From: Bacteroidia bacterium
GTDB lineage: Bacteria; Bacteroidota; Bacteroidia; CAIKAF01
NCBI GenBank assembly: GCA_030427255.1
Contig: JAUHWY010000002.1
Span: forward strand, 124,001 to 188,000
Length of the DNA: 64,000 bases
Reading direction: 5' to 3'
The notes under the pieces were generated by a model, which was given only the letters and a program-made list of their open reading frames with translations, was not told the origin of the DNA and did not search any database. Made by a program: the position numbers and the translations under genes. Below are positions 7,883-15,839 of this stretch, piece after piece (within the stretch, counting starts at the first letter, position 1; each line of letters begins with the position of its first letter).

Positions 7883-9928
7883 ATGGCAAAGCAAATCCAA
7901 GCAAGGCACGAGGAAATAGTGCAAAAACAAGAAATACTGGATAAAGCCAAAGTAACCCTTAAAAGGGAATTCATTGGTATTGACCATGTAATTGATGAAG
8001 TGGTAGGTGCTATTAGTTCATGGTATTTATTTCCTGACTTGCAAGAGAAACCAGTTATTATCAATTTATGGGGGCTAACCGGTGTAGGTAAATCTTCACT
8101 GGTAAGTCGGCTTGCCCAACTTATTGATTTTGGTACCAAGTTCTATCATTTTGACCTAGGCGAAAACGACACGGATGGTTGGACCATAAAAGGTCAACTT
8201 GCAAGAATTTACGAAAACGTCAATGGCTATCCGGTTTTATTAGCTTTTGACGAGCTCCAACATGCCCGTACCCTTGACGAAAACGGAAAAGAAATGGACA
8301 AAACGGCTTCCCGCATTATCTGGCAGCTTTTGGATACCGGCCGTTTTCAGATTTCACGGTACAGTTACCACCTTGAAGAACTCCATGACCTTATGCAAAA
8401 ACTTAGGTATTTGCTGAAAAACGGAGTGCGTGTTTCAAAAGGAAAGGTTATTTCAAAAATTGAGTATTTCATTGAGTATATGGATTTGAGAAGGGAGTAC
8501 AAGAAGATTGAAGGTTCAGAAACCAAGCTGGAAACCAACAATGTACTTTTTGTACCGACCTCCTATCATGAAGACATTTTTTCATTAGCAAAAGAAAAGT
8601 TTTCTACATCTTTTGAAGTAAAAGAAATGTTGATGGAACTTAATGGAAATGAAACCCTCAAATTCTTGTTTGACATTTTCTCCATTGGAAACAGCCCCAA
8701 ACCGGTTGACTGTTCTAAAGGCTTGATTTTTGTACTTGGAAATCTTGATGAGGCATACACCATGAGTAATGACTTCAATCCTGATATGGATGCAGACGAG
8801 TTTCACGAACAATCCATGAAAATCAATGTGCCCATCATTAAGAAAGCCCTCAAAAAGCGATTTCGAAATGAACAGATAGCACGGCTTGGGAATATGCACA
8901 TCATTTATCCTGCTTTCAGCAAAAAATCATTCCAAAAAATTATTGAATTGGAGCTGTCTAAAATTGTTGAAAAAGTTAACGCTTATCAAAAAATCAAACT
9001 CCAATTTGACCAATCGGTGCATGATTTGATATACAAGGAAGGGGTATACCCAACACAAGGTACAAGACCCATTTTCACCACCATTCATCAGATTATCCAT
9101 ACAAAACTTGGAAAGGTTATTTCAGAAATGATTTTAAAAAATCTTGTTGTATCAAGCATTATTTTTAAGGCAAAAGACAACTATATATTTGCCGATTATT
9201 ACGATAAGGAATTGAAAATCCATTCACTCTCCTTTCACCAGCAACTGAACCTTGAAAATCTGAGAAAGAACAAACAAGATGATGTTCAAGCAATCACCGC
9301 AGTACATGAAGCCGGACATGTAATTATTTCAGCCATTCTTTTACATACGGTTCCAGAGGTGATTTATTCAAATACCGCAGAAGCCGGAACAGGTGGATTT
9401 GTTTACACCAAATTCAAATGGAAGTACATCTCTCGGAAAGAAATCACAAACCGTCTTGCCTTATTTCTTGGCGGTCTTGCAGCAGAGAAAATCATATTCG
9501 GAGAAGAAAACATTACAACGGGAGCAGAAGAAGACATTGAGAAAGCCACAAATTTCATTACAGTAATGCTGAAACAATGCGGAATGGGGAAACTGCCAGC
9601 GGCTTATCATGCAAAAGACCCGCAGACAAGAAACTATTTACATGATCAAGGCAGTGAACTATGCAGGGAAGCAGAAACATGGATTTTAAAGGCAATGGCT
9701 CTAGCGGAGGAAACCTTGAAGGCGCAAGAAGTTCTTTTGCTGAAAATGGCAGATTACCTAAGCGATAACCGCCAAATTAATAAACAACAATGTTATCAAC
9801 TGCTGGAAAGATATGCTCGCAACTTTGATGGTGATTCGTTAATTGAAAATGGTGATTTGTTGTTTTACCGGAATCATCTCAAAGAGAAAGTTGCAGTACT
9901 TGAATCAGTAACAGAAAGAACATCGTAA
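7883..9928 (+). CDS. AAA+ ATPase (Clp/ClpB type) fused to M41 (FtsH-type) zinc peptidase
   Basis: 681 residues, soluble: there is no N-terminal membrane anchor as in FtsH. AAA+ part: Walker A GLTGVGKSS (64-72), Walker B VLLAFDEL (118-125), a long insertion (about 160-275), sensor-1 region LIFVLGNLDE (281-290), an Arg-rich stretch KKRFRNEQIARLG (324-336), and a small domain IYKEGVYPTQGTRPIF like the ClpB D2 domain, which has GYDPxYGARPL. C-terminal part: zinc site AVHEAGHVI (His475, Glu476, His479), then LFLGGLAAEKIIFGEENITTGAEEDIEKATN (shown in full here as two blocks, LFLGGLAAEKIIFG and TTGAEEDIEKAT), with Asp551 as third ligand. The natural inference is an ATP-driven protease. Follows the WYL regulator by 61 nt. 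Confidence 0.85.
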   Translation: MAKQIQARHEEIVQKQEILDKAKVTLKREFIGIDHVIDEVVGAISSWYLFPDLQEKPVIINLWGLTGVGKSSLVSRLAQLIDFGTKFYHFDLGENDTDGWTIKGQLARIYENVNGYPVLLAFDELQHARTLDENGKEMDKTASRIIWQLLDTGRFQISRYSYHLEELHDLMQKLRYLLKNGVRVSKGKVISKIEYFIEYMDLRREYKKIEGSETKLETNNVLFVPTSYHEDIFSLAKEKFSTSFEVKEMLMELNGNETLKFLFDIFSIGNSPKPVDCSKGLIFVLGNLDEAYTMSNDFNPDMDADEFHEQSMKINVPIIKKALKKRFRNEQIARLGNMHIIYPAFSKKSFQKIIELELSKIVEKVNAYQKIKLQFDQSVHDLIYKEGVYPTQGTRPIFTTIHQIIHTKLGKVISEMILKNLVVSSIIFKAKDNYIFADYYDKELKIHSLSFHQQLNLENLRKNKQDDVQAITAVHEAGHVIISAILLHTVPEVIYSNTAEAGTGGFVYTKFKWKYISRKEITNRLALFLGGLAAEKIIFGEENITTGAEEDIEKATNFITVMLKQCGMGKLPAAYHAKDPQTRNYLHDQGSELCREAETWILKAMALAEETLKAQEVLLLKMADYLSDNRQINKQQCYQLLERYARNFDGDSLIENGDLLFYRNHLKEKVAVLESVTERTS

Positions 9929-9939
9929 ATGAATTCATG

Positions 9940-10370
9940 TACCCAAGCGAGGTATATGCTATCCACTTTTTAACCAATGCATTACTTGAATTTTGGATAC
10001 GCTATCCACTTTTCAACCAATGCATTACCAAAGCGAGGTATATGCTATCCACTTTTTAACCAATGCATTACTTGAATTTTGGATATGCTATACATTTTTT
10101 GACCAATGCATTACCCAACCGAGGTATATGCTATCCACTTTTTAACCAATTCATTACTAAAATTCCGGATATGCTATCCACTTTTTAGCCCTTCATATAC
10201 CAAATTGAGGTATATGCTATCCACTTTTTGACCCCCTGATATACCAAATTGAGGTATATGCTATCCATTTTTTGACCCCCTATAAACCCAAACGAGGTAT
10301 ATGCTATCCACTTTTAAACCAATGCATTATTAAAACTCCGGATATGCTATGCACTTTTTGACCCTTCCAT
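9940..10370. repeat. Ten-unit 43-bp tandem repeat with DnaA-box-like core
   Basis: The motif GCTATCCACTTTTT recurs with the G at 9958, 10001, 10044, 10087, 10130, 10173, 10216, 10260, 10303 and 10346: a 43-bp period with one 44-bp step. Units alternate between GAGGTATATGCTATCC and GGATATGCTATCC starts, mostly as A-B pairs. Seven of ten keep TATCCAC, the core of the DnaA box TTATNCACA. The array begins just after the AAA-M41 stop. It is not CRISPR: the part between cores is also repeated. Confidence 0.85.
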
Positions 10371-10453
10371 CCGTCAGAAAAGCTAAGTTAATGTCGCTCT
10401 GGCACTCGCATGGCTCAAGAAGGTCCTTGTTGGTGGTCTTATAGAATATAAAA

Positions 10454-10680
10454 GCTCCTAGAATGGCCTCCCGCCCCAAACGGAGGGGCCGACCTTGCCC
10501 CAGGCTAGCCGCACTTTGGCGAGGAGGTGGTTTTTAACCCCCGCAGCCTTAGTGCGGCTTGCTTGGGGCATGGGCGCACCACAGTATAGGGGCGGATACG
10601 GAGCTTGCTTTTCCTATGGAAGGAAGGCCCCAATCAAAAACCTCTGGATGGGTGCTGTCCTGCTTCCTTGCTGATTATGC
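10454..10680. repeat. GC-rich intergenic stretch with long hairpin
   Basis: A GC-rich noncoding block between the tandem array and the DUF1016 gene. It contains an imperfect inverted repeat with arms about 10493-10519 and 10547-10570 (TGCCCCAGGCTAGCCGCAC against the complement of GTGCGGCTTGCTTGGGGCA). It belongs by composition and position with the other GC-rich intergenic units in the window. No gene seen in 9929-10807. Confidence 0.55.
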
Positions 10681-10700
10681 CTAGCCTCAAATTTTACCAA

Positions 10701-10757
10701 TAAAATCCACTAAATTTGATTTAAGGGTTGTTTAAAGAAGGCGACCACTTCAAAATT
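10701..10757 (+). repeat. R3 repeat, copy a (3' part only)
   Basis: CCACTAAATTTGATTTAAG followed by GCGACCACTTCA matches the distal half of the R3 repeat family (full copies at 12.0, 15.2 and 15.7 kb). The IS256-like proximal end is absent here. It sits about 50 nt upstream of the DUF1016 gene. Confidence 0.6.
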
Positions 10758-10807
10758 CACTTAATTGTAACACCTGAAGTTGTCATCACGGAAAAATTTA
10801 TAGATTG

Positions 10808-11995
10808 ATGGATAAAGCCTATAAAAAATTTCTCCAACTGGTTAAGGAGCAAATTGAGACTGCTCAGGTGCGCACGGTAACGGCTGCCAATCGAGAAATG
10901 CTTTTGCTCTATTGGAAACTGGGGCATTTAATTCTTGCCCATCAATCACAGAAAGGTTGGGGCGCCAAAGTGGTTGATTTTTTGAGTGAGGACTTGAAAA
11001 AAGAATTGCCCAATCAAAAAGGTTTTTCAATCAGAAATTTGAAATACATGCGGAAGTTTGCATTGCAATATCCGGTACCGATGATTAAAAAATTGAACGA
11101 TGCTTCCAAACGGCTTTTGCAATTTGAACCCACCCAAAAAAGTATTCAAAATATCGTTTCTCAATTTGTGCCACAGGCTGTTGCACAATTGCAAGTTACT
11201 AATTATCAGTTAGATAAAATCGTGCAACAAGGGGTTGCACAAAATGATGATGCTGCTTTTTTATCGTCTGTTATTTTTAAAATATCCTGGTCGCATCACA
11301 TTATTTTGATGGATAAGGAGCCCCATTTTGGCAAACGACTTTGGTACATGCACCATTGTATCGAGCATGGCATTAGTCGAAATATTTTAGCCATGCATAT
11401 TGAAAGTGGGTTGTTTGAACGACAAGTAGAGACCAATAAAGTCACCAATTTTAATAAAACACTTCCTTCTGCTAAATCTGACTTCGCCAATTATCTACTA
11501 AAAGACCCTTACATCTTCGATTTTGTAGGAGCAAAAGAAAAAGCGGATGAAAGAAATATCGAAGAGCAGTTGACCAACCAAGTTGCCAAATTTTTACTGG
11601 AACTCGGAAAGGGTTTCGCTTTTGTAGCCCGGCAGATGCACTTTGAAGTAGGTGGCGATGATTTTTATGCCGATTTGGTCTTTTACCATACCAGATTGAA
11701 GTGCTATGTCATTGTGGAGCTAAAAGCGCGTGAATTCAAACCGGGTGATGCCAGCCAACTTAATTTCTACGTGAACGTGGCCAATGATGTACTAAAAAAG
11801 GAAGGCGACAACGAAACCATTGGTCTTCTGCTTTGTAAGGGAAAAAATGAAGTGGTGGCTGAATATAGTTTAAAGGGCCTTGGCAATGCACTTGGCGTTT
11901 CTGATTATCAAATTTCGCAAGCCGTTCCCGATCAACTTAAATCTGATTTACCTCAAATTGAAGAGATTGAAAAAGAATTTAAAGATATCGACTAA
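10808..11995 (+). CDS. DUF1016 / YhcG-family PD-(D/E)XK nuclease
   Basis: 395 residues from ATG 10808 (MDKAYKKF). The N-terminal helical DUF1016_N region contains the family pattern LLLYWKLGHLI and KGFSIRNLKYMRKFA. The C-terminal nuclease domain has YADLVFYHTRLKCYVIVELK (Asp289, Glu304, Lys306) and ASQLNFY (Gln317), so the PD-(D/E)XK site looks complete. Proteins of this family are small accessory nucleases scattered in defence islands and mobile regions; the exact role is not established. It stands alone between two copies of repeat R3 and has no obvious partner gene. Confidence 0.85.
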   Translation: MDKAYKKFLQLVKEQIETAQVRTVTAANREMLLLYWKLGHLILAHQSQKGWGAKVVDFLSEDLKKELPNQKGFSIRNLKYMRKFALQYPVPMIKKLNDASKRLLQFEPTQKSIQNIVSQFVPQAVAQLQVTNYQLDKIVQQGVAQNDDAAFLSSVIFKISWSHHIILMDKEPHFGKRLWYMHHCIEHGISRNILAMHIESGLFERQVETNKVTNFNKTLPSAKSDFANYLLKDPYIFDFVGAKEKADERNIEEQLTNQVAKFLLELGKGFAFVARQMHFEVGGDDFYADLVFYHTRLKCYVIVELKAREFKPGDASQLNFYVNVANDVLKKEGDNETIGLLLCKGKNEVVAEYSLKGLGNALGVSDYQISQAVPDQLKSDLPQIEEIEKEFKDID

Positions 11996-12010
11996 TGGAT
12001 AAGACAATCG

Positions 12011-12116
12011 GTAATGCCTAAAAGGTGTGTCAAAGGCTTCAGTACCCCAGCAAAACCGAACACCAAGAACCACTAAATTTGGTTTATATTATTTAAAGAA
12101 ACCGACCACCTCAGGA
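12011..12116 (+). repeat. R3 repeat, copy b
   Basis: Starts GGTAATGCCTAAAAGGTGTG and ends CGACCACCTCAGG, with the conserved core CAAAACCGAACACCAAGAAC inside. It matches copies at 15203 and 15694 over about 105 bp. The first 25 bp resemble IS256-family terminal inverted repeats (inference). It lies upstream of the HigBA module. Confidence 0.75.
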
Positions 12117-12261
12117 GTGAAGTGGTTCATAATGTCCGTTGGACAATCGATTGAACGAACAAATGCAGTAACCCTTCTGCAAGATGAGGTTTCAAAAATA
12201 CTGGAACATCACCTTGATTAGTTCGGAAATATTTGATACTTTTATATGTAAATAAAAATCA

Positions 12262-12603
12262 GTGAGATTATATGGAATTAGAATCCTTGAAAAACTGAAA
12301 CGCAAAAATCGAGGAAACGCACCACTTACAAACGCGATTGATGCATTAATTAAAACGATTGAAAAAGAAAATTGGAAAAACCCAAATGAACTGGTTAAGT
12401 CAAGAAGCGATGCTGATTCTGTTCATAGCGAAGGTTTTTACTTTTTTAATATAAAAATTCATAGAACAATGATTTTCATTGAATTTGAAGACGATAGAGC
12501 CACGGTAATTTGGGCAGGATCACATAAAGATTATGAGAAAATATTCCAAAATAACCGGAATGTAATTGAGAAATGGTTAAGGGCGCACAGCTGGATAAAA
12601 TAA
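12262..12603 (+). CDS. higB: HigB-family mRNA interferase toxin
   Basis: 113 residues starting at a GTG at 12262; no in-frame ATG lies upstream. HigB-like blocks: RILEKLKRKN at the N-terminus, then ENWKNPNELVKSRSDADSV, FYFFNIKIHRTMIFIEF and the C-terminal WAGSHKDYEKI, corresponding to the family pattern FVGTHxEYDKI. HigB toxins are RelE-fold ribosome-dependent endoribonucleases. The toxin gene precedes its antitoxin by 7 nt, the toxin-first order typical of higBA. The catalytic lysine and histidine pattern appears kept (Lys in SHKDY). Confidence 0.82.
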   Translation: MRLYGIRILEKLKRKNRGNAPLTNAIDALIKTIEKENWKNPNELVKSRSDADSVHSEGFYFFNIKIHRTMIFIEFEDDRATVIWAGSHKDYEKIFQNNRNVIEKWLRAHSWIK

Positions 12604-12610
12604 TAGGATT

Positions 12611-13165
12611 ATGAAAAACTTGATTGATATAAGAGATGTAAACCAGATCAAAGAATTAAGAAACGAATATGATTTGGAAAAGGCCTCATTACTGGCGAGA
12701 AAACTAAGATGGATGATAAAAGAGGATGCTTCGTTGATACCTGTTAGAGAAAGATTGCTTGACTTAATGGAAGCCTATGAGCATAAGCATTGGAGGGATG
12801 AAAGCAGTATTTCTGATAAGCAAATGGAAGACTCCGATAAAGCAGAAGAAATTATAAATAAAGAAAATCAGTTTTATACTCGAAGAAAAGAAGCGATCAG
12901 GAAGAAACTGAAGCAATATGATATGACTCAACAGGATTTGGGTGCATTGCTTGGGCACAGCAAATCCTATATTTCTGAATTGGTAAATGGGGTGTCAAAC
13001 TTCTCAATGAAAGATTTGGTTATAATACACCGGATTTTCAAAATAAGCTTTGATGTTTTAATTCCTACATTCATTGAAGTTGAAACAAGAGATGAACTGA
13101 AACGGAATATATTGAGATTAAATAAGCCCAAATTAAAATTAAACAAAGTAGATTTAGATGCTTAG
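12611..13165 (+). CDS. higA: HigA-type antitoxin with XRE helix-turn-helix
   Basis: 184 residues. The C-terminal half holds a Cro/C1-type HTH: IRKKLKQYDMTQQDLGALLG then SKSYISELVNG and FSMKDLVIIHRIF (about residues 95-150). The N-terminal about 90 residues are charged and probably form the toxin-binding part. It follows higB directly, so it should neutralise HigB and repress the pair. At 184 residues it is longer than minimal HigA proteins (about 100), matching the long-form antitoxins with an N-terminal extension. Confidence 0.8.
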   Translation: MKNLIDIRDVNQIKELRNEYDLEKASLLARKLRWMIKEDASLIPVRERLLDLMEAYEHKHWRDESSISDKQMEDSDKAEEIINKENQFYTRRKEAIRKKLKQYDMTQQDLGALLGHSKSYISELVNGVSNFSMKDLVIIHRIFKISFDVLIPTFIEVETRDELKRNILRLNKPKLKLNKVDLDA

Positions 13166-13295
13166 AATTGGGTTTGCAGGCTACCTACAACCGCAGGTAT
13201 AGTATGTCCGGGAGTAAGCTTCCCCAAAAATCGAACTAGCAGGAAATTCCAACAGGTTCGAACGGAAAGAAAGAGGAAGAAGGTTGTTAGTACAA

Positions 13296-13350
13296 AATGT
13301 CAAGTTTTTAGCGCCAATAACTTGACATTGCAAAACCATGGCTATCTTTG
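13296..13350 (+). promoter_or_regulatory. abiE promoter with palindromic operator
   Basis: A perfect 11-bp inverted repeat, AATGTCAAGTT (13296-13306) and AACTTGACATT (13319-13329), covers the upstream promoter element TTGACA. The -7 box TATCTTTG follows at 13343-13350 and ends 4 nt before the abiEi ATG, implying a leaderless message. AbiEi antitoxins are known to autorepress by binding inverted repeats, so this is the likely operator. Confidence 0.75.
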
Positions 13351-13354
13351 CATT

Positions 13355-14083
13355 ATGGCATTGGCAAAAGAAATACGCAAACGAATACAACAACTACCCG
13401 AAGGGAAAACCTTTGGGTATGGCGATTTGCGTATTGCCAAAGAAGACTATACCACAGCCGCCAAAGCCTTAGAACGGCTGCAAAAAGAAGGATTGATAAA
13501 GAAAGTTTCCAAAGGGGTGTTTTACAAACCTGAGCAAACCGTATTTGGCGAACTAAAACCCGATTACGGCGAATTGCTCCGCCCTTATTTGTTTGAGAAC
13601 GGTAAGCGAGTGGCTTACGAAACAGGCACTTCACTTTACAATCGTTTGGGTTTAACTACTCAAATGGCATTCCGCATTAAAATTGCCAGTCGAGGAAAAC
13701 GCATCAACATCAATCGGGAAAACCTAAAGGCTGATGCCGTAAAAAGTTATGCCGAAGTGACCGATGGTAATTGGGAGACATTAGGCTTGTTGGATGCATT
13801 CAAAGACATTAAAAAAATTCCTGATTGCTCTGTGGCTCAGGCAATAAGTAGACTAAGGGCCATTGTAAAAGAGCTAAACGAAATGCAAACCGCATGCTTA
13901 CTCAAATATGCTTTGCGATATCCACCAAGAGTGCGGGCATTAGTAGGCGCCATATTGGAAAATTTAGGCAGCAAAGCACAAGGCATTGAAAAGTTAAAAG
14001 AGAGTTTAAACCCACTAACTACCATAAAATTGGGCGTAAAGGAGAGTGAATTGCCCACAAAATCGAATTGGTATATCGAATGA
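13355..14083 (+). CDS. abiEi: AbiEi-type antitoxin (winged-helix, DUF6088-like)
   Basis: 242 residues from ATG 13355; the longer reading frame upstream runs through the promoter and operator and is rejected. The N-terminal winged helix shows KEIRKRIQQLPEGKTFGYGD, TTAAKALERLQKEGLIKKVS and KGVFYKP, the usual AbiEi/DUF6088 start. The middle contains RVAYETGTSLYNRLGLTTQM. It is the type IV antitoxin of an AbiE system and also a DNA-binding autorepressor. Its stop overlaps the toxin start as ATGA, so the pair is translationally coupled. Confidence 0.85.
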   Translation: MALAKEIRKRIQQLPEGKTFGYGDLRIAKEDYTTAAKALERLQKEGLIKKVSKGVFYKPEQTVFGELKPDYGELLRPYLFENGKRVAYETGTSLYNRLGLTTQMAFRIKIASRGKRININRENLKADAVKSYAEVTDGNWETLGLLDAFKDIKKIPDCSVAQAISRLRAIVKELNEMQTACLLKYALRYPPRVRALVGAILENLGSKAQGIEKLKESLNPLTTIKLGVKESELPTKSNWYIE

Positions 14084-15069
14084 GGCTGCACGAAAACATA
14101 GCGCTTTATAAGGATGCTATTCGGTTTACTGCCCAAGAAATGAAGCTAAGGCCCGAATATGTAGAAAAAGACTATTGGGTGACCTTTGCTTTGTTTACCA
14201 TTTTCAATAATGAAATAGGCAAAGACACCGTATTCAAAGGCGGTACCTCACTGTCTAAATGTTACCAAATGATAGACCGATTTTCTGAAGATATTGATTT
14301 GGTGGTGTTAAGGCGTGAAGGAGAAACAGACAGCAAGTTAAAATCAAAATTAAAGACTGTAAGCAAGGTTGTAGAAAGCATTTTACCGGAAGTTCCTATT
14401 GAAGGCATCACCCATAAAATGGGGATGAATAGAAAAACGGCACATTCCTACAACAAAGAATTCAAAGGCGATTATGGGCAAGTAAGAGACGTCATCATTT
14501 TAGAATCTACTTGGTTGGGTTATTATGAGCCTTACACCACCAAAAGCATCATTTCATTCGTAGGGCAAATGATGGTAGATACTCAACAAACCCAAATTGC
14601 TGAAGAAAATAATTTGCTTCCTTTTGATGTAATGGTCTTAGAGCCTATCAGAACCATTTGCGAAAAAATAATGAGCTTGGTTCGTTTTTCTTATGGTGAA
14701 AATCCAATAGAAGATTTAAAGAAAAAGATACGCCACACCTACGATTTGCATCAGCTACTGAAACAAGAGGTGTTTTCAGAATTCTTTCATTCAAAGTCTT
14801 TCGATGAAATGCTTTTGAAAGTAGCCAATGATGATGTGGCAAGTTTCAGGAATAATAATAAATGGCTCATGCACCACCCAAAGGAAGCCCTTATCTTCAA
14901 AGAATTGGATAGGGTTTGGAGTGAAATAAACCCTACTTATTCAGCTGTTTTTAAGAGGTTGGTTTATGGCGAATTGCCAAATGAAGAGGATATATTAGAA
15001 ACGTTAAAAATGATTCAAGAGCGATTGCAATCCATTTCGTGGACAATAATAGTTGAACCCCAAAAGTGA
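14080..15069 (+). CDS. abiEii: AbiEii nucleotidyltransferase toxin
   Basis: 329 residues from the ATG inside ATGA at 14080. The DNA polymerase beta-like nucleotidyltransferase core is clear: KGGTSLSK (53-60) and EDIDLVV with Asp71 and Asp73 as metal ligands. C-terminal helical part contains MVLEPIRTICEKIMSLVRFS and KIRHTYDLHQLL, the usual AbiEii motifs. AbiEii toxins of this fold (with MenA relatives) modify tRNA by adding nucleotides, causing growth arrest during phage infection. Catalytic residues look complete. Confidence 0.87.
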   Translation: MRLHENIALYKDAIRFTAQEMKLRPEYVEKDYWVTFALFTIFNNEIGKDTVFKGGTSLSKCYQMIDRFSEDIDLVVLRREGETDSKLKSKLKTVSKVVESILPEVPIEGITHKMGMNRKTAHSYNKEFKGDYGQVRDVIILESTWLGYYEPYTTKSIISFVGQMMVDTQQTQIAEENNLLPFDVMVLEPIRTICEKIMSLVRFSYGENPIEDLKKKIRHTYDLHQLLKQEVFSEFFHSKSFDEMLLKVANDDVASFRNNNKWLMHHPKEALIFKELDRVWSEINPTYSAVFKRLVYGELPNEEDILETLKMIQERLQSISWTIIVEPQK

Positions 15070-15202
15070 AATTCACAGCGGCGAAATAAGAGCAAGAATT
15101 GAAGTAAGCATTCCGCCAAGCCCATATTCCTAACCTCCAAAAGGCCTCTCAACTTTGGGCAAACCAAAAAAATGTGTCCAAGAAAGATCTAAAACAAGAG
15201 GC

Positions 15203-15309
15203 CGGTAATGACTAATAAAATGTGAAAAGGCTTCAGTGCCCCAACAAAACCGAACACCAAGAACCACTGAATTTGATTTTAATTTGCCTAATAAGGCCGA
15301 CCACCCCAG
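15203..15309 (+). repeat. R3 repeat, copy c
   Basis: Starts GGTAATGACTAATAAAATGT, contains CAAAACCGAACACCAAGAAC and ends GGCCGACCACCCCAG. Same orientation as the other three copies. It falls in the 800-bp gene-free stretch between AbiE and ParDE, which is filled by R3, R1 and R2 repeats. Confidence 0.75.
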
Positions 15310-15316
15310 ACCACCA

Positions 15317-15343
15317 CCGGAATAGCAACCCGTCAACGGTCTC
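15317..15343 (+). repeat. Solo R2-like terminus
   Basis: CCGGAATAGCAACCCG followed by TCAACGGTCTC matches the right end of R2 (36550-36560). A similar solo end, GGAATTGCAACGCG followed by TTAAAGGTCTCC, lies at 16659-16682. No matching left end is seen next to either. Confidence 0.5.
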
Positions 15344-15363
15344 AATTTGGTTTGGGTTTTATT

Positions 15364-15681
15364 GGGCGCCTAATCCGTCTCCGGCCATTAGCTGCCTTGT
15401 GGGGTAGAGACCTGTGATTTATGCCGTTTTCAAGGCAGATTAAGGCGTGGACAAATCGAAAGTCCGCAGTTTACAATTTGTAAATGAGGAACTTGAGGTT
15501 TGGCCACAACGCAAAGATGCCGCCAGAATAGGTGTAAATCAACGGTCTCGTGAAGCTACGCCGCCATGCCTGGCCAAGGGGCTTCCTGTGGTCGCTCTTG
15601 CCCCCACGGCGGCTAAGCACCCCACTTCGGCAGGCTAATTGGCCTCCGCCGGGGCGCTTAAGCTCCGTGTGGGGATTTTCG
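15364..15681 (+). repeat. R1 GC-rich repeat, copy b, interrupted by R2
   Basis: The first part (15364-15406) is the same as the start of R1 copy a at 5337; the second part resumes near 15553 with CTACGCCGCCATG and follows copy a to GGGGATTTTCGGTG. Between them lies element R2. Copy a therefore looks like the unoccupied form of this site. Confidence 0.72.
15407..15549 (-). mobile_element. R2 element, copy a (143 bp, inverted ends)
   Basis: Begins GAGACCTGTGA and ends TCAACGGTCTC, imperfect inverted termini. Its reverse complement aligns with 36394-36560 over most of its length, including TTCGATTTGTCCACGCC and CCTTGAAAAC. It carries no gene and sits inside an R1 unit, so it behaves like a small non-autonomous (MITE-like) element. 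No clear target duplication is visible. Confidence 0.6.
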
Positions 15682-15693
15682 GTGTAAAAAAAT

Positions 15694-15798
15694 GGTAATG
15701 TCTAAAAAAGTGTGTAAAAAGCCGCAGCCCCAACAAAACCGAACAACAAGAACCACTAAATTTTATTTAAATTGACTAAGGAATTCGACCACTTCAGG
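15694..15798 (+). repeat. R3 repeat, copy d
   Basis: Starts GGTAATGTCTAAAAAAGTGT, the best-kept copy of the IS256-like end, and ends TCGACCACTTCAGG. It lies 80 bp upstream of parD, in the same orientation and position relative to the gene as copies a and b. Confidence 0.75.
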
Positions 15799-15839
15799 TT
15801 TGTAGAGAAACTATACTACAGCCCCAAACATTTGAAGAC

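Noticed and set aside
9940-10370. CRISPR array
   Set aside because: The sequence between the cores is itself repeated at a 43-bp period, so there are no unique spacers, and no cas genes are present.
12027-12221. 64-codon frame upstream of higB
   Set aside because: Its first half is the R3 repeat, which is read in other frames at other copies; no protein-level conservation is visible.
15447-15638. 63-codon plus-strand frame between AbiE and ParDE
   Set aside because: It lies wholly inside repeats R2 and R1; in R2 copy b the matching frame is broken by a stop, so it is not kept as protein.
10701-15798. R3 copies as integron attC sites
   Set aside because: attC sites are near-palindromic with RYYYAAC and GTTRRRY ends; R3 is not palindromic and there is no integrase in the window.
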